From NCBI GenBank assembly GCA_017506865.1, contig JAFCMP010000189.1, forward strand, positions 31,268 through 95,267: a DNA stretch of 64,000 nt, given 5' to 3'. A program made the position numbers and the translations under genes. The number at the start of each line of letters is the position of its first letter. Position 1 is the stretch's first letter. The notes below the pieces were generated by a model that saw only the letters and a list, made by a program, of their open reading frames with translations, searched no databases and was not told where the DNA came from. Of the stretch, positions 20,901 through 31,425 are shown piece by piece. Source of the stretch: Tribonema minus. Its lineage: Eukaryota; Sar; Xanthophyceae; Tribonematales; Tribonemataceae.

Positions 20901-23900
20901 AGGGGGGAAAGGCAAGAGACTATGTAGCAACACTTTTCCGCATGGAGTGCTCTCAACTTAGAACAGAATTGATATCATATGGTGCAGGTCTGAGTCAGAG
21001 TCAGAGTGCACTTAACTCCAAGCAGTGCTCAGCATTTCATCTGGCGTGGGGTTCAATACATATGTCAATATAAATACTTCAAGTACTAAGTGCTGTAGTG
21101 CATATGCACAGAGGCACTGTGTTGCGCCAGTATTCCAGGTTCTCGATACACCAGGGCATGCAGTCAAACTGCAAGTTGCCTGACGCCATTTGTCTACTTC
21201 AAGTTTGAAGTCTTATGAGGAAGTTTGGCCTTTGGCCTGCATCACGGGCAGCGCAGCCTGTGGGCCCTGCTCAGACCGACAAATTTCAAGCTGCACAATA
21301 CAGCAGCGCGGTGACGCCTGAGCACTGCCAGTGCCTCAACGCCTTATTAAGACACTTCTCCACGCGATACAGCAGCGCGGTGATGCCTGAGCAATGCCAG
21401 TGCCTCAAAATGCCTTATCAAGGCACTTCTCCACGCTCAATTGCACGTCTGAGCATTGACTGCCTGCAGCAAGCACACGCCTAACCCTAACCCCTACCTG
21501 TGGCTGACAGTGCCCCTCCCTAGTCATCATCTGTGACAGGCCATCACGCCACATATTGAACCTCATACTTCAATTGCATCAAGTCGCATTACCAATGTAA
21601 ATGCTGAGCACTGACTGCAGCTAAAGTCCGTGCCACATCAGCAGAGTCTCCATGCGTGACTGCATGTCGGGAGTTCACTGACAGTTCGCTGACCTGCAGC
21701 AAGTACACACAATCCTGCGACCTCCTCATGTTAACAGCTGCAGAGCACTGACTGCAGCTCTAAGTCCTGACTAGCTCGAGTCCATGCCTGTTGGTGCGCG
21801 CATGACCGCATGCCCGGAACTTCACTGACCTGCAGCAAGTACACTGACGGTTTACTGACCTGCAGCAAGTTCACTGAGAGTTCACTGACCTACAGCAGGT
21901 ACACGGGATCGTGCGAACGCCCCGCTCTAGTATATACCGCATCCACAGATTATGCACGCAATGAAACGCATGTCGGGAGTTCATTGACAATTCACTGACC
22001 TGCAGCAAGTACACGCGATCCTGCGACCTCCCCGTGTTCACCTTGGTGAACTCCAGCTCGTCTGGCATCACAATCAGGTCATCCACCACCTGCGCCGTCC
22101 ATCACGACAAAGAGAAGAGGCGCGGAGAGGGGGGCGTCAAATGTATCCCTTGAAGTACTCTGAATGAAAAGCTGAAGTTTAACCATCAGGCTCATACTAC
22201 CAACTGCGCCAGACAACACAGCTTAGAGAAGGGGCGCCGAGAGGGGGGGGTGAGGGGGGCATAAGAGCTAAAGGTCAGGGCCGGAGAAGCATGACACTTG
22301 AAGTGCATCAACAACTAATATGACGTACACAGAGGTATACAATCATATCCAATGGGATGCAGTTGAACTCGTGCGCGCTTCAATCTTCGGTACACACTTC
22401 AAGGAATATGCAGAGGTGAGAACCAGTCAGGTCGTACACTGCCTGCGGCAACGCAGCAATCATCGCGGAGCAGTGGATGTGATTGGCGATGTATACAGCC
22501 AAACCCAATGAGATGCAGTTTACCTCATTTGTGCTGCTATTTAAAGCAGCCAGAACCAGGACATCTGGCAGTCCAATTATGTACTTCTATTTCACTGGCA
22601 CAATAATCTACATTGGACAGGGGTTGAGAATTGCAGCAAGGAAAAGAAAGAAAAAACGCGATGCCTCCGTTTCACAACTTGCTCGTCTCTGACTTCAATG
22701 CCATGTGCTCTGTGCGTCTGCGAGTGTCTGTCCCGCGTTTGAGGTACAGCAGTGACTCTGCTTCATAAGACGGGGTCAACTTGAAAGCAAGCGCGCCCCC
22801 AACCCAATTCCTAACCCTAAGCCTAACCCTAACTGGTGTGGGAGGACGCTCAGCCGCGGGAGAGAAAACTTGCAAATCCTAGCCCAACGCTGCTCTCAGG
22901 GTCAGCGCTAGGGTTGTGCAACGCACCGCTTAGGGTCAGAGTTAGCTTAGGGTTAGGGTTAGGGTTAGGTTCCTTTGCGCAACAGCAAGAAACGCCGAGG
23001 AGCGATGCATACTGTGGCAGCAGTCGCCATGCATGCACAAGCTCAGCGGGCCTTCAGACAACTGCAACTTGAAGTGCCTACCAGGGCCACAAGTGTGACT
23101 CTCCATTGACGTGCGTGTTGGTAAATCATGTACTGCCAAACAATTAGAAGTGTGTCTTTACCGCAGGAGGTTGTGTGATGACGTTCAATGTATGCATGCG
23201 TCTACGTGCGGTGTGTGTGCGTTTTGAAATGCGCACTGCAGCCTTCAGCAACGCAGGATACTACTCACCGCATTGCTGACTTGGTCCTTCCACTGTAAGG
23301 GTAAAAACTAATCATGGATGTAGGTATGCTCTCTATGCTCTCATGCATGTATATTCCCAGGCTCTGTGTATCGGTGTAAGTGCATGTGTGAATATCCTGA
23401 CACGCTTGCCCTCACATGGATATTGTATGCACGCAACAGGAGTTTGTAATTTTTTTATGTTTATCCTGCCATTCTTCTCCTCACATGGACATTGTAGCAG
23501 TTGTTGTGTACATTCATGACGGCGCATTGGCACTCACCGCGTTGCTGACCCGGTCCTTCCACTGGAAGTGTATCAGCTGATCCTGCCCACGCACCACATG
23601 CACCTGTGCAAATATCAGCAAAGGCACGAGCGAGCAGGTTGAGAACAGCTTATGTGATGGCAACAGCACAAAAAAAAAAAGTATCGGTGTCACGAGGCGC
23701 ATTTGACGGCAAAACCGCAAGCAATCAAACTGGGAGTGTCGCATGTCTGTTGACAGCATTTGACAGGGCATGAGATGCACAGCAACATCTGGCGACCTGT
23801 GCCGTGTATGTGCGTGTACTGATCCGTCTGCAGCTAGACGTTTGGATTGTGGTGTTGAGTGCTTTCTGGCTGCCATGTGTATACACGCGCTCATTGGCCA

Positions 23901-25407
23901 CAGGTAGATTGCTGCTGGTGGCGACTTAGGTCAAGGGTAAGGGCTAGTGGTAGAGTGTTCTTCACAGAGGCCGTTCTGAGGCCCCCCCTGCTTCTGGTGC
24001 TCATGCGTAGGAAATCCAGCACGAGAGCGCAAGCATACCGTGCTTCCACGCAGGATGATGGACAGCTTACAGATAAAAGGGTTCGGGTGAGACTAAAGTT
24101 GAAATATGGCGCGGCGCTCAGCGCGAAGACTAGATGTTTACAGAGAGATGATGTGACAGGTTTTGAGAGACTTGCTTATGAATTGACGATTGAACACACC
24201 GGTATCCTGATTGAGTGGTCCTGCAACGGTGCATCAAGCTTTGTTCCTTAGTAATGTGTCTGGGAGACAGCATGAGTGATTACTGTACCTCTACGTAAAT
24301 GACACTTGCCTGTAAAAGGTGAGATGGATAATCTCATACATGAATTGCATGACATCAAACAGCGGATGACAGCTCGCCCGTATAGTTGCACCACGCATCA
24401 ACCAAGGGCACACGCGGCGCTGCAACAATGATTATCGCATCATCACGGCGCTGTACTTGCTGACGGTGACAGTGCTGGAGCAGATGTGGCTGCACCGTGG
24501 CCGTCGCAGCGGCAGGTATGTATGTAAGGAGTGTGCGGGGTCAGCGTGCGCCACGCATGAGTGTCATCACTCATGTCAAATCAATTTTCCTATGGCGCCG
24601 AACTTAATGTGGGCAACTGACCAAAAGTAGATAGGTAAATCATACTCGCACGCTCTTCAAGGGCCTAGGCTGTGACCCCTTCCACAAATTGCGACCCCTT
24701 CCACGCCCCTTCTGTGGTGTACTTGTGGAAGGACAGACATGCTTTGCCCTAGTAGTATGGCGAAAACGGTCCGCCTGTAGTTTCTCGTGTGCGGCGCCGC
24801 AGCTCTTGTCAGGGGTACCCACTGCATGTTAGTCATTGCGGCCTCCTGAAAGTAATTTAGGTTTGTCTCTGCCCTACGCAGGTGGCACGATTCTTGTTTT
24901 GTCAAGCACACGGCGCACGCACTGGTGAGTGCAAGGCAAAGTCAGATTGTCTGTCGTGGGCGGGAGCTCAGCGAACGAAAAAGCAGACCAAGCGTCTGGG
25001 TGATCTGATCGCATAGGCATGGAAACTGCAGCACAAATAGTTCAGGGAATAGCCTACAGCGCTGCTGGGCGCCCGATGCAGTCAGGCCGCAATCACTTCC
25101 CCCCCGGATCCGATCCGAAAAAGCAAAAAAGTGAGAAAAACTCAGGATCCACTGCCGCTGCCACGGTGTCAGGGACCCGGAATTTCGGTATCAACGCTGA
25201 ATACCAGTGGCTTATCGAATGACATGCAGCAAAAGCAGCCAGCTGAGGTCTCGGAGGATCTACATGTACTGTACTCACCTCCCCTTTGCGATCTTGGGGC
25301 TTGACACTGAACTTGCCCCCACTGCTCTCCTTGGCATCCAGCTTGCCAGCCTTGAAGCTCACCAGCGTTTTTGCTGCATCTCCTCCTCCGAACGCCCCAC
25401 CCGACAT
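14539..25407 (-). CDS. ADRM1: Proteasomal ubiquitin receptor Rpn13/ADRM1
   Basis: Eight exons in transcript order: 25279-25407 (ATG), 23538-23603, 22000-22089, 20525-20581, 19088-19182, 18077-18134, 16770-16884, 14539-14669 (TAG). All phases agree; 246 residues. Residues 14-125 are a Pru (PH-like) domain matching human Rpn13 block by block: LVSFKAGK, LIHFQWKDR, DDLIVMPDELEF, RVYLLQ and RFFYWMQD. A Gly/Ala linker follows (ALGTGQGAGG), then VNLQDLQSILSTMGF, which in animals directly precedes the UCH37-binding DEUBAD domain. No DEUBAD follows here: a Gln run leads into an acidic Pro/Gly-rich tail ending NPPNPPPQQ. Known role: Rpn13 sits on Rpn2 in the 19S particle and captures ubiquitin chains. 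Ubiquitin-contact positions differ from human (F76 is Met, D79 is Glu, F98 is Val by my alignment). A DEUBAD exon hidden in the 14.7-16.8 kb intron cannot be excluded. Confidence 0.85.
15330..15800. repeat. Dispersed repeat, copy 1 (partner at 29110-29345)
   Basis: gttggagtctgcgtggaact and aggtctgtctgtgaggcgag (15341-15405), plus gcggggcgcagcgtgaaagc-tttgcacgctgcatac (15745-15785), match 29140-29200 and 29275-29320. No coding function is evident. It lies in the last Rpn13 intron. Confidence 0.6.
15837..16292. repeat. Long imperfect inverted repeat (hairpin), arms ~210 bp
   Basis: The left arm starts ccatgggtgcgccagtcatg at 15837. The right arm, read on the minus strand from 16292, starts ccatgagtgcgccagtcatg. 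The arms share further long blocks, for example cctcctgccaagaagagggc and cacgcctggagaag. The loop (about 16045-16080) is GAT/GCA simple sequence. Both arms encode PPAKKRARLEK when read outward-in. It could be a fold-back element or a long hairpin RNA inside the Rpn13 intron. Confidence 0.85.
16435..16600 (-). repeat. ADRM1: Donor-junction copies of Rpn13 exon 7 (2 copies)
   Basis: The block around the true donor (16675-16790) is duplicated at 16485-16590. Shared pieces include aggctttctgaag, gcacgc-ggtac and cctacccaaagc, and the donor reads agaag|gtgggtg on the minus strand. A further fragment with gggcagcaatcagatg|gtggg lies at 16435-16465. Confidence 0.75.
16980..17045 (-). repeat. ADRM1: Acceptor-junction copy of Rpn13 exon 7
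   Basis: On the minus strand, accatcag|gtgaacctgcaaga-catgcagagcatactgtcga repeats the exon 7 start and would code VNLQDMQSILSTMG. It lies about 150 bp upstream of the true acceptor at 16884. Confidence 0.85.
17930..17970 (-). repeat. ADRM1: Donor-junction copy of Rpn13 exon 6
   Basis: Minus-strand ccaggggggcag|gtaaattca repeats the exon 6 end (gcgcaggggggcag|gtaacttg at 18077). Confidence 0.65.
18945..18985 (-). repeat. ADRM1: Donor-junction copy of Rpn13 exon 5
   Basis: Minus-strand atcaacatgatcag|gtgagt repeats the exon 5 end (accaacatgatcag|gtgaaa at 19088), 120-140 bp into the intron. Confidence 0.7.
19186..19310 (-). repeat. ADRM1: Acceptor-junction copies of Rpn13 exon 5
   Basis: The acceptor context ccattggctgttgctcgcag|gacgaac (minus strand, true site at 19183) is repeated at 19262-19302 as ccattggctgttgctcgcag|gacaaac. 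The shared intron flank includes atactt/acagttgtgagtgtta-like sequence (19230-19255 and 19325-19350). Confidence 0.8.
20350..20475 (-). repeat. ADRM1: Donor-junction copies of Rpn13 exon 4 (2 copies)
   Basis: The exon 4 end with its intron start (gacgccaccaag|gtatgtatgcagcgct on the minus strand) is echoed at 20435-20470 (cagctgccacccag|gtatgtatgtagcgct) and weakly at 20355-20385. The intervening aaactgtaaacttca-like DNA is duplicated too. Confidence 0.75.
21455..21920 (-). repeat. ADRM1: Donor-junction array of Rpn13 exon 3 (4-5 copies)
   Basis: The exon 3 end (cgcgtgtacttgctgcag|gtcagtgaa on the minus strand, true donor at 22000) recurs at 21690-21745, 21826-21845, 21855-21880 and 21885-21925, with a weaker fragment near 21460-21480. 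Copies keep gtcagtgaac. One has ctgctgtag|gtcagt, a stop just before the junction. Confidence 0.85.
23258..23305 (-). repeat. ADRM1: Donor-junction copy of Rpn13 exon 2
   Basis: Minus-strand cagtggaaggaccaagtcag-caatgcg|gtgagt repeats the last 36 nt of exon 2 (true donor at 23538). It would code QWKDQVSNA. The flanking intron (tatgtaggtatgc / gtgtgcattc region) also looks duplicated. Confidence 0.8.
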
Positions 25408-26160
25408 GCTAACACACCACGCAGTTGTACAACTTTGCTGCTTGGCCGCTAATAGGTGATGTTTAGCTTCAAGAAGTTGATTCTGATGAAAATGAATCAC
25501 TCAATGACACATTTCATCATGGTCATATTTACCCTGGCCCAGCAAATATGACTCTGAGTGGTCGGCACATCGGCAGAATAGACCCGTACGATCATATTCA
25601 CGGATGGCCCGTTCATGATTTATCTTGAGGGAGATCTGTAAAATGCAGAATGGCCGAGTCGCCTCGCAAAACCATGGCCAACTCATTGTTCACATTTCTG
25701 CAGAGAGAAATTGACGCTCGCTCGTTGCCACATTACCATATATGTTGCCCGCCAAGACTGTGTCACATGGAGCTCTGCTTAGTCTGCGCATACCGCTGCG
25801 ACAGCGCCAGTATACATGCCATATGGCACGCCGCGTACCGCCACAGGCTGGACCAGCAACAGGCGGCACACCATCGTTCAGACGTGCACACTTGCTGAGG
25901 CGCGGTTCTGCCAAATGTCTTGAATGTCTCTGCTTTCGTTGTGACGGCAGTTACGTTGTGAGTTTGCAGTGGCGAGGCAGTACGCGCATACGAATGTAAT
26001 TTTAGTTTTATTGTTTTCCTTTGAAACACTGATCATGGTTAAATATACTGCTGGGTTTGAACCACAGATCAAATTAAGGATTTGAGTATGCGGAAAGCGC
26101 TGCAAGGATCCGGGTTAAGATCACGTTTACTGAGTTACTTGGCGCCACCGCGCTCTGTGC
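25408..26160. other. Upstream region of Rpn13; no gene seen
   Basis: About 750 bp before the Rpn13 start codon. Only short chance ORFs are present. It presumably holds the Rpn13 promoter, but I see no clear TATA or initiator element. Confidence 0.4.
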
Positions 26161-26214
26161 GTTGCTGTGGTGTCAGTGATGGGATTGAGCGCTGACTGTT
26201 TACTGATCAGGTTG

Positions 26215-26216
<2 letters not shown>

Positions 26217-26255
<39 letters not shown>

Positions 26256-26421
26256 AGGGTTTAAAACTCTGCCTGCGCATGGGTGGGGTGGCCCGAACAA
26301 AAGCGTGCAGGACAGGCTGCGCACCATCGAGGACTCGGTCAGCAAGCTGCTGTCAGAGTTTGCGGCGTTCAAGTCGGATCTCAACGTGATCGACGGGAAA
26401 GTTTCCAAAGTGTCATCTTGA
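26217..26421 (+). CDS. Possible exon or fragment with coiled-coil coding potential
   Basis: A CTG run and ttgcag (26217-26259) look like a pyrimidine tract plus acceptor. An open frame to TGA at 26421 follows, containing SVQDRLRTIEDSVSKLLSEF and then DLNVIDGKVSKVSS. The heptad-like pattern suggests a coiled coil. A related inverted copy lies at 27218-27365. I do not recognise a family; it may be a retroelement ORF1 fragment. Confidence 0.3.
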
Positions 26422-26497
26422 TCAAACACCGTTGTTGGTGAATTTCGCGAAGCTGCAATAACCATCACCATCATGACCGTTATGGACGGACCAACAT
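26330..26497 (+). repeat. Inverted repeat partner A (with 27218-27365)
   Basis: 26330-26497 read on the minus strand matches 27218-27365 on the plus strand: ggtccgtccataacggtcat, cggtgtttga-caagatga and tttcccgtcgatcacgt. About 150 bp is shared with moderate divergence, and the centre is 720 bp of unrelated DNA. Confidence 0.8.
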
Positions 26498-27217
26498 GAG
26501 AGAGTGTTGCACCGTAGGCCGGGGAGGCATGACCTGGGTATGGCGGCAATACGAGTTGGTGTCAGCAAGTGTCGACACGCGGGAATATCCCCGTGCAGCT
26601 GAGTGCGGTTTGACTCAAGCCGCATGAGCGTGCAAATTATCGACCAATGTGCATGCATATTATCCCGCCAGTCCTCCCCCCATCTGTGGCTTTGTGATGC
26701 ATGCACGTTCCGTGCGAATGACCGCCTTCCAGCATGCTTGCCTGCCATGATTGCTTGCAGCTATGGGGCGCGTTTTACAGACCTCGCAAGCGCATGCCCG
26801 CACCTTTCAACGGCTTTACATGCGAAGCGCACATGGTCGCACAAACGCAGGATTATTCCAGAGACACAGATTCAGCCCTGCGCTGTGTTGCACCGCCTTG
26901 AAAAAGGCAACAGCCAGCAGGTGAATGCATCACATAGGCCTGCAGGCGAGCACACCATAACAACTTAGATGGCAGCGCATGCGGCAGTTTGGGGGGGGGG
27001 GTAACGCTGTGATCAGGTATTTATCGTGTGTAGGGTTGTAGAGGGCCTGAGGTTGCACTTGCACGGGAGCTCTCTGAGCGGGCGTTTGCGAAGTATTTTT
27101 AGGTCTGTGAAGGCAGGTAAGGACACAGACCAAGAGGGTCTACATAGTAGGGGGGAGAACTACTACCAGACGCCCTTGCGTAGGCCCTTTCTCGGCCCTG
27201 CTGCGCACTCACTTTGG

Positions 27218-27365
27218 TCCGTCCATAACGGTCATGATGATGATGGTTATCACAGCTCCGAGGAATACACCGACAATTGGCAGCGGTGTTTGACCAAGAT
27301 GATGCTTACGGAAAGTTTCCCGTCGATCACGTCGAGTTTCGACTTTAATGCCGCAAACTCAGTGC
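27218..27365 (-). repeat. Inverted repeat partner B (with 26330-26497)
   Basis: Opposite-orientation copy of 26330-26497. It ends near a GC-rich stretch (27480-27740) in which short open frames such as VKGAAGVAVHTLKVHARTLA can be read. No gene model is supported. Confidence 0.75.
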
Positions 27366-28568
27366 AGCGCATCGCACGAGGTCAAGCAAGCGCAAGAGGC
27401 TTTGAAGCAGCAGCAGCGCACCGACCCGCCTGCCCAGCAGACTTCCTGAGCACGGTGATGCGAGCAGCAGTGGTACATAGATGAGTGCTCCCATTACGCC
27501 CCGAGCTGAGCCGGCGGTGGCGGCGCCGCGGCGGCGGCGGCGCGCGGCGCGCTGATCGTTAAAGTCAAGGGCGCCGCAGGCGTCGCCGTGCACACACTCA
27601 AGGTGCACGCGCGCACGCTGGCCGAGGGGTGAAGTCCTGCGCTCTTGCACTGCGCGGGAAATTGTGGCGGAGGCGGGGTTCTGGGGCTAACAGTATCGGC
27701 GAGCAGGTGGCGCGCGCCGCGGAGCGCGTGGCCGCGCTAAGCTGCAGCATGCTTTGTCATGCTGGTCGGCGGGTGCGCACGAGAGGTCGTGCTCAACGCT
27801 CAGCTACATCTGCTGAGCACTTTACCTACTGAGCGCACGGGCAGGTCTGCTGCTGCTGGTGCGGTGCGCAGCCGCAGTGACACTCGGCCTGCATGTATGT
27901 ACCCTCAACAGTGCGTGAACACCAAGTGCGCAGCCCTGGAGCAGGCACACCTGCTTGCACAATACGCACTGCATCGCCCACCAATGTGAAGCTTTCGCAC
28001 AGTCTCAGGAACGAGTTGCCTAGCAACTCTGGCACAAGCAGCCTGCCTCCGTCATGGTGGAAGGGGCGCGTGGCTTCTTCCGCTACATGTTCTTTTGACA
28101 CGACGAGCTCGCTGCATGATACAGCTGCATGGTCAGACACACATGAAAGGCGCGCAAAGCAAATTTGCTTTCTGTGTGTTCAGTTTGCAGTAATTCAGGC
28201 CAGTAACCTAGGTGCATCTCAGGTCAAAGGCACCGTGGGTACTACAACGAGGTAAACTTCAACTTGAAGCTGGCATGGCAACAAGCAGAAGTGTGATCGG
28301 CGTCAAGCAGCTTGCCTCGGGTCACTACATTGTGTGCATCAAAGGCGTGACGGCATCATTGACGAGGTTGCCGCAGTCACTTCATCCGGATTCCTGACTT
28401 GATCATATCCTCGAGTATGACACGCAGCAGCTTGACTGTACCGTTTTCCTTGTAAATGGCGGGTACGTCCGTCCCTTCTTCCAGCCGCCGCAACAGGATC
28501 TTGAGGTCAAGTCCCTGCCCTTGATGAGCATAGCTATATGAATCGTCCGCAACGCTCCGAAGCGTGTC

Positions 28569-28961
28569 CTAGTCCTCCCAGCTCAGGCCCTTGGTGGCAA
28601 GCACGGCCTGGAGAGAATCGTGCACAGGGCGAGTCTCGTCCTCAGCCGCTTTGCTCTCGACTCGCAGCTCCGCGTTCACCTCGTACCAGCGCCGCCCGCC
28701 CATGGCATTACAAACGTGCTCCCGCCATGTCGAGAGTGCATCCCGATAGGTAGCCCTGAAGTCGCGCAGTTGCTGCTCGGCCTTCAGAGCCTCCATCTCG
28801 GCCTCTAGAAAGCTGAATCTGCTGTCAGCGACGACCATCAGCTGTGAAAGGGCTTTGACTGATGTCGCCAAGCTTTTTCCGGCGCTCTGCAAGTGCATCA
28901 TGGCCTCGATGACAGGGCCAGGCACGGGGCCTGTGTCTTCGCTCTCCAGCGCCTCGGTCAT
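28569..28961 (-). CDS. Orphan 130-aa ORF, coiled-coil-like
   Basis: A single uninterrupted ORF from ATG at 28961 to the stop at 28569. It is acidic near the start (TEALESEDTGPVPG), then has an amphipathic stretch, FLEAEMEALKAEQQLRDF, consistent with a coiled coil, and a basic middle. Composition is less extreme than the exons of the neighbouring genes and no splice structure is seen. I do not recognise a family. Given the retroelement ORF 1.6 kb away, a retroelement ORF1 or captured fragment is possible. It could also be chance. Confidence 0.35.
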   Translation of the reverse strand: MTEALESEDTGPVPGPVIEAMMHLQSAGKSLATSVKALSQLMVVADSRFSFLEAEMEALKAEQQLRDFRATYRDALSTWREHVCNAMGGRRWYEVNAELRVESKAAEDETRPVHDSLQAVLATKGLSWED

Positions 28962-29109
28962 CTTTTTCTAGCTCTGTTCGAACTCAGTGCACGACCGATT
29001 GGCCGCATCATTGACTGTCTGCACCTGCTTCTGCCGCTGCTCTTTAGCTGACCCACTCATGGTGCTAGTATTAATAGCTGTGCTCTTCTGCGTGGGGACA
29101 GCAAAGTCA

Positions 29110-29345
29110 CCAGGGAATAAAGTACATGAAAACTTTGAGATGGAGTCTGCGTGGAGCTGGGTGGCCCTAAGACGGGTCTGTCTGTGGGGGGAGAGTCTTG
29201 TAGCTTTGTTTGGTATCCCTGCTAGTATGTGGGGGACAGTCGCTTGCGGGTGCTTTGTTGGGGGTGATGTGGGGGGCGGGGCGTGGCGTGCAAGCTTTGC
29301 ATGCTACATCCAAGAGCGAGAACAAGGCGACACACCTACAACATG
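29110..29345. repeat. Dispersed repeat, copy 2 (partner at 15330-15800)
   Basis: The pieces ggagtctgcgtggagctggg, ggtctgtctgtggggggaga and gtgcaagctttgcatgctac match copy 1. The two differ by a ~300 bp insertion or deletion. Confidence 0.6.
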
Positions 29346-30545
29346 GCATTTCCACAGCCACAAGTGGAATATAATAAAAGTACATGAACTGCAACTGGCG
29401 GTTAGTTGAGTTCTTCGGCCGGGCCGGCCGCAGGTTTTCAGTTTGGGTGATCTGAACACACACAGCCCGCAACATGGCTTCTCTGCACACCAGCCAACAG
29501 GGCTTCGCTACAAACCAGCCTGATGTACCAGCTGCGCCCGCTATCAGTATCAGCCCAGCGTTTGATGGGTGCCTGTCTGCCTATTATCACCTGCATAACA
29601 TGCTGTCATCATTACGCAGGGCCAATCTGCGAGATACGGCAGCGTGCCTTAAAAAAGCGCGCCTTGATGTACGAACTGCGCGAACACCCAGCCTCCACCT
29701 GAGCGCCGCGCAGCTGCTGGATCTGTGCCCGCCGATACACATGCAGGCACCGTAACTCTGATATCAAATTCTTTGGAATCAGGGGTGTTAAAAACTACAG
29801 AAAGTAACTTTGATGCAGCTGACAACCAACATCTGCAGTTGCAGGTCGTGCACACCATCACTCTCTGACCTTGCCACCTTAGCTGAAACGAATTGCTTAG
29901 AGGCGTGTGCAGCCGCAGTGTCATGGAGCGCTGGCGTCAGCAGCTAGGACACCTCGACTCGGCGGACATGCGGCATCTGGCGGGTACGGAGGGTTCAGGA
30001 GTGCAGATGCCCGGCGAGGGGCTGCCACCAAGCGAGACATGCCAGCTAGGCATGGCCTGCCCACCAGCCGCCCCCCCGTTGCAAGTAACCCAGGGGATTA
30101 TGTAACCCCCCCCTTGCTGGTGCCTGTATGTAGATCCATAGAGTCCCAGGCTCCTGCATCCTTCTTGCTCCCTCAAACCTCGCCACGTTAGTGCACAGCA
30201 CATGCATTCTTCACCAACAACAACAGCATGTAGCATTAGGTTAAGGTCAGGCATGAGTGTTAGGGCTAGGAATGGGGGTGACTAGACTAGATGCTTCTCG
30301 TTGGCTGTCGCAGGCTGGCACGACCGAAAGTGGCACTGAACTGTGGTGTGCTCGGATGTTGAGGGGTGCTCTCAGTGTTAACCGCTGTGTCAACATGTCT
30401 CTGTCCTTAATCTGCCAACATGGTCAGCCGAGCATCATTGTTGAGAGTGAAGTAACCGAGATGTCTCTGACGTCACGGGTGACTCACAACCTGTACTAGC
30501 GCGCGGGTCCTGGCACAGCTGCGCAGCCAGCGTGCGTCCGGGGCA

Positions 30546-31349
30546 ATGGCGTGGATGAGCGTGCCGCCCGCTGCCAATGACCGCCCGGGTGCGGCGCCCA
30601 TGTCCAGTATGGCAGCAGCCACGATGATTTTGGTTGCGATCTTTATAGACGGGAGGGGCATACAGGGCGAGGTGTGCCCATGGCGGTGCAGTGACGTGAG
30701 CCCCACCTCCACACATGCGATCAGCTGCCCCAGCCAGCACATACGGGGGCACAACGCGACACACACTGCCCAAAAGCGGTGCCTACAGCGCATCTTGAGA
30801 CAGCACCATGTCTCTATTGTCCGCAATGAGGACGCTAGCGTCTTCAAGGTACCGGGGTATCGGGCGGACACAGTAATTGACCCAGGGTGTCTGCACTTTA
30901 GCAGTGCATACCGTAACAAGGGAATAGTGCTAGACACAAGTGTGCGCGCGCCCACAGCGAGCTCGTACCTGACAGGCGAAACAAATGCCTCGAACACGGA
31001 CGGCTATGCTGCTGGGGTGGGGGAGGACGCGAAGGTCAAGCACCACACCGGCACCTTGACGTCATCTTGGGCTTTCGTGCCATTCGTGCAGGAGTCATAC
31101 GGACGGCTGGGCAAGCAGACAAGCCTTTTTGTTAAGGAGTTGGCAATGCACTCAGCACTGTGCTCAGGGGGGGGGAAGGCAGATGTGTTACGCAAGGCCG
31201 GGTTAGCTAAGCGTCAGATCCACATTGAGCTGAGCATATCGCTGGCGCGGGAGTTGGCGGAGCGCGTCATGGCATACACACGTGGAGCGCGAATGCTGGG
31301 CTGTGTTGCGGCGCCAGTATCCAAACTCCTAGGGCACAGCGCAGACTAG
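30546..31349 (+). mobile_element. Non-LTR retrotransposon remnant, C-terminal part of polyprotein
   Basis: A 267-aa ORF. HIRGHNATHTAQKRCLQRIL, then GYRADTVIDPG, IVLDTSVRAPTA and FVPFVQESYGRLGKQ follow the order seen at the C-terminal end of non-LTR reverse transcriptase proteins of fungi, oomycetes and algae (RHN region, arginine-aspartate motif, VLDV motif, FVP..E..GR.G motif). This is resemblance from memory of the family, not a database match. No reverse transcriptase YADD box is visible upstream, so the element is 5'-truncated. Its 3' flank is shared with 36820-36925. Confidence 0.5.
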
Positions 31350-31425
31350 GCTGCTGCGTTGCCGCAAGCTTTTCGATTGCATAGGCAACCCGGCCTCCCT
31401 TGGGCCTTTATAAATACAAGTCCAT
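31332..31425 (+). mobile_element. Retroelement 3' tail, copy 1
   Basis: gcgcagactaggctgctgcg to ccttgggcctttataaatac directly follows the retroelement ORF stop region. It recurs at 36828-36925. Confidence 0.7.

Noticed and set aside
23859..24251. 130-aa plus-strand ORF inside an Rpn13 intron
   Set aside because: Could be chance; no domain recognised and no supporting signal.
29474..29755. 93-aa plus-strand ORF
   Set aside because: No splice structure, family resemblance or repeat support.
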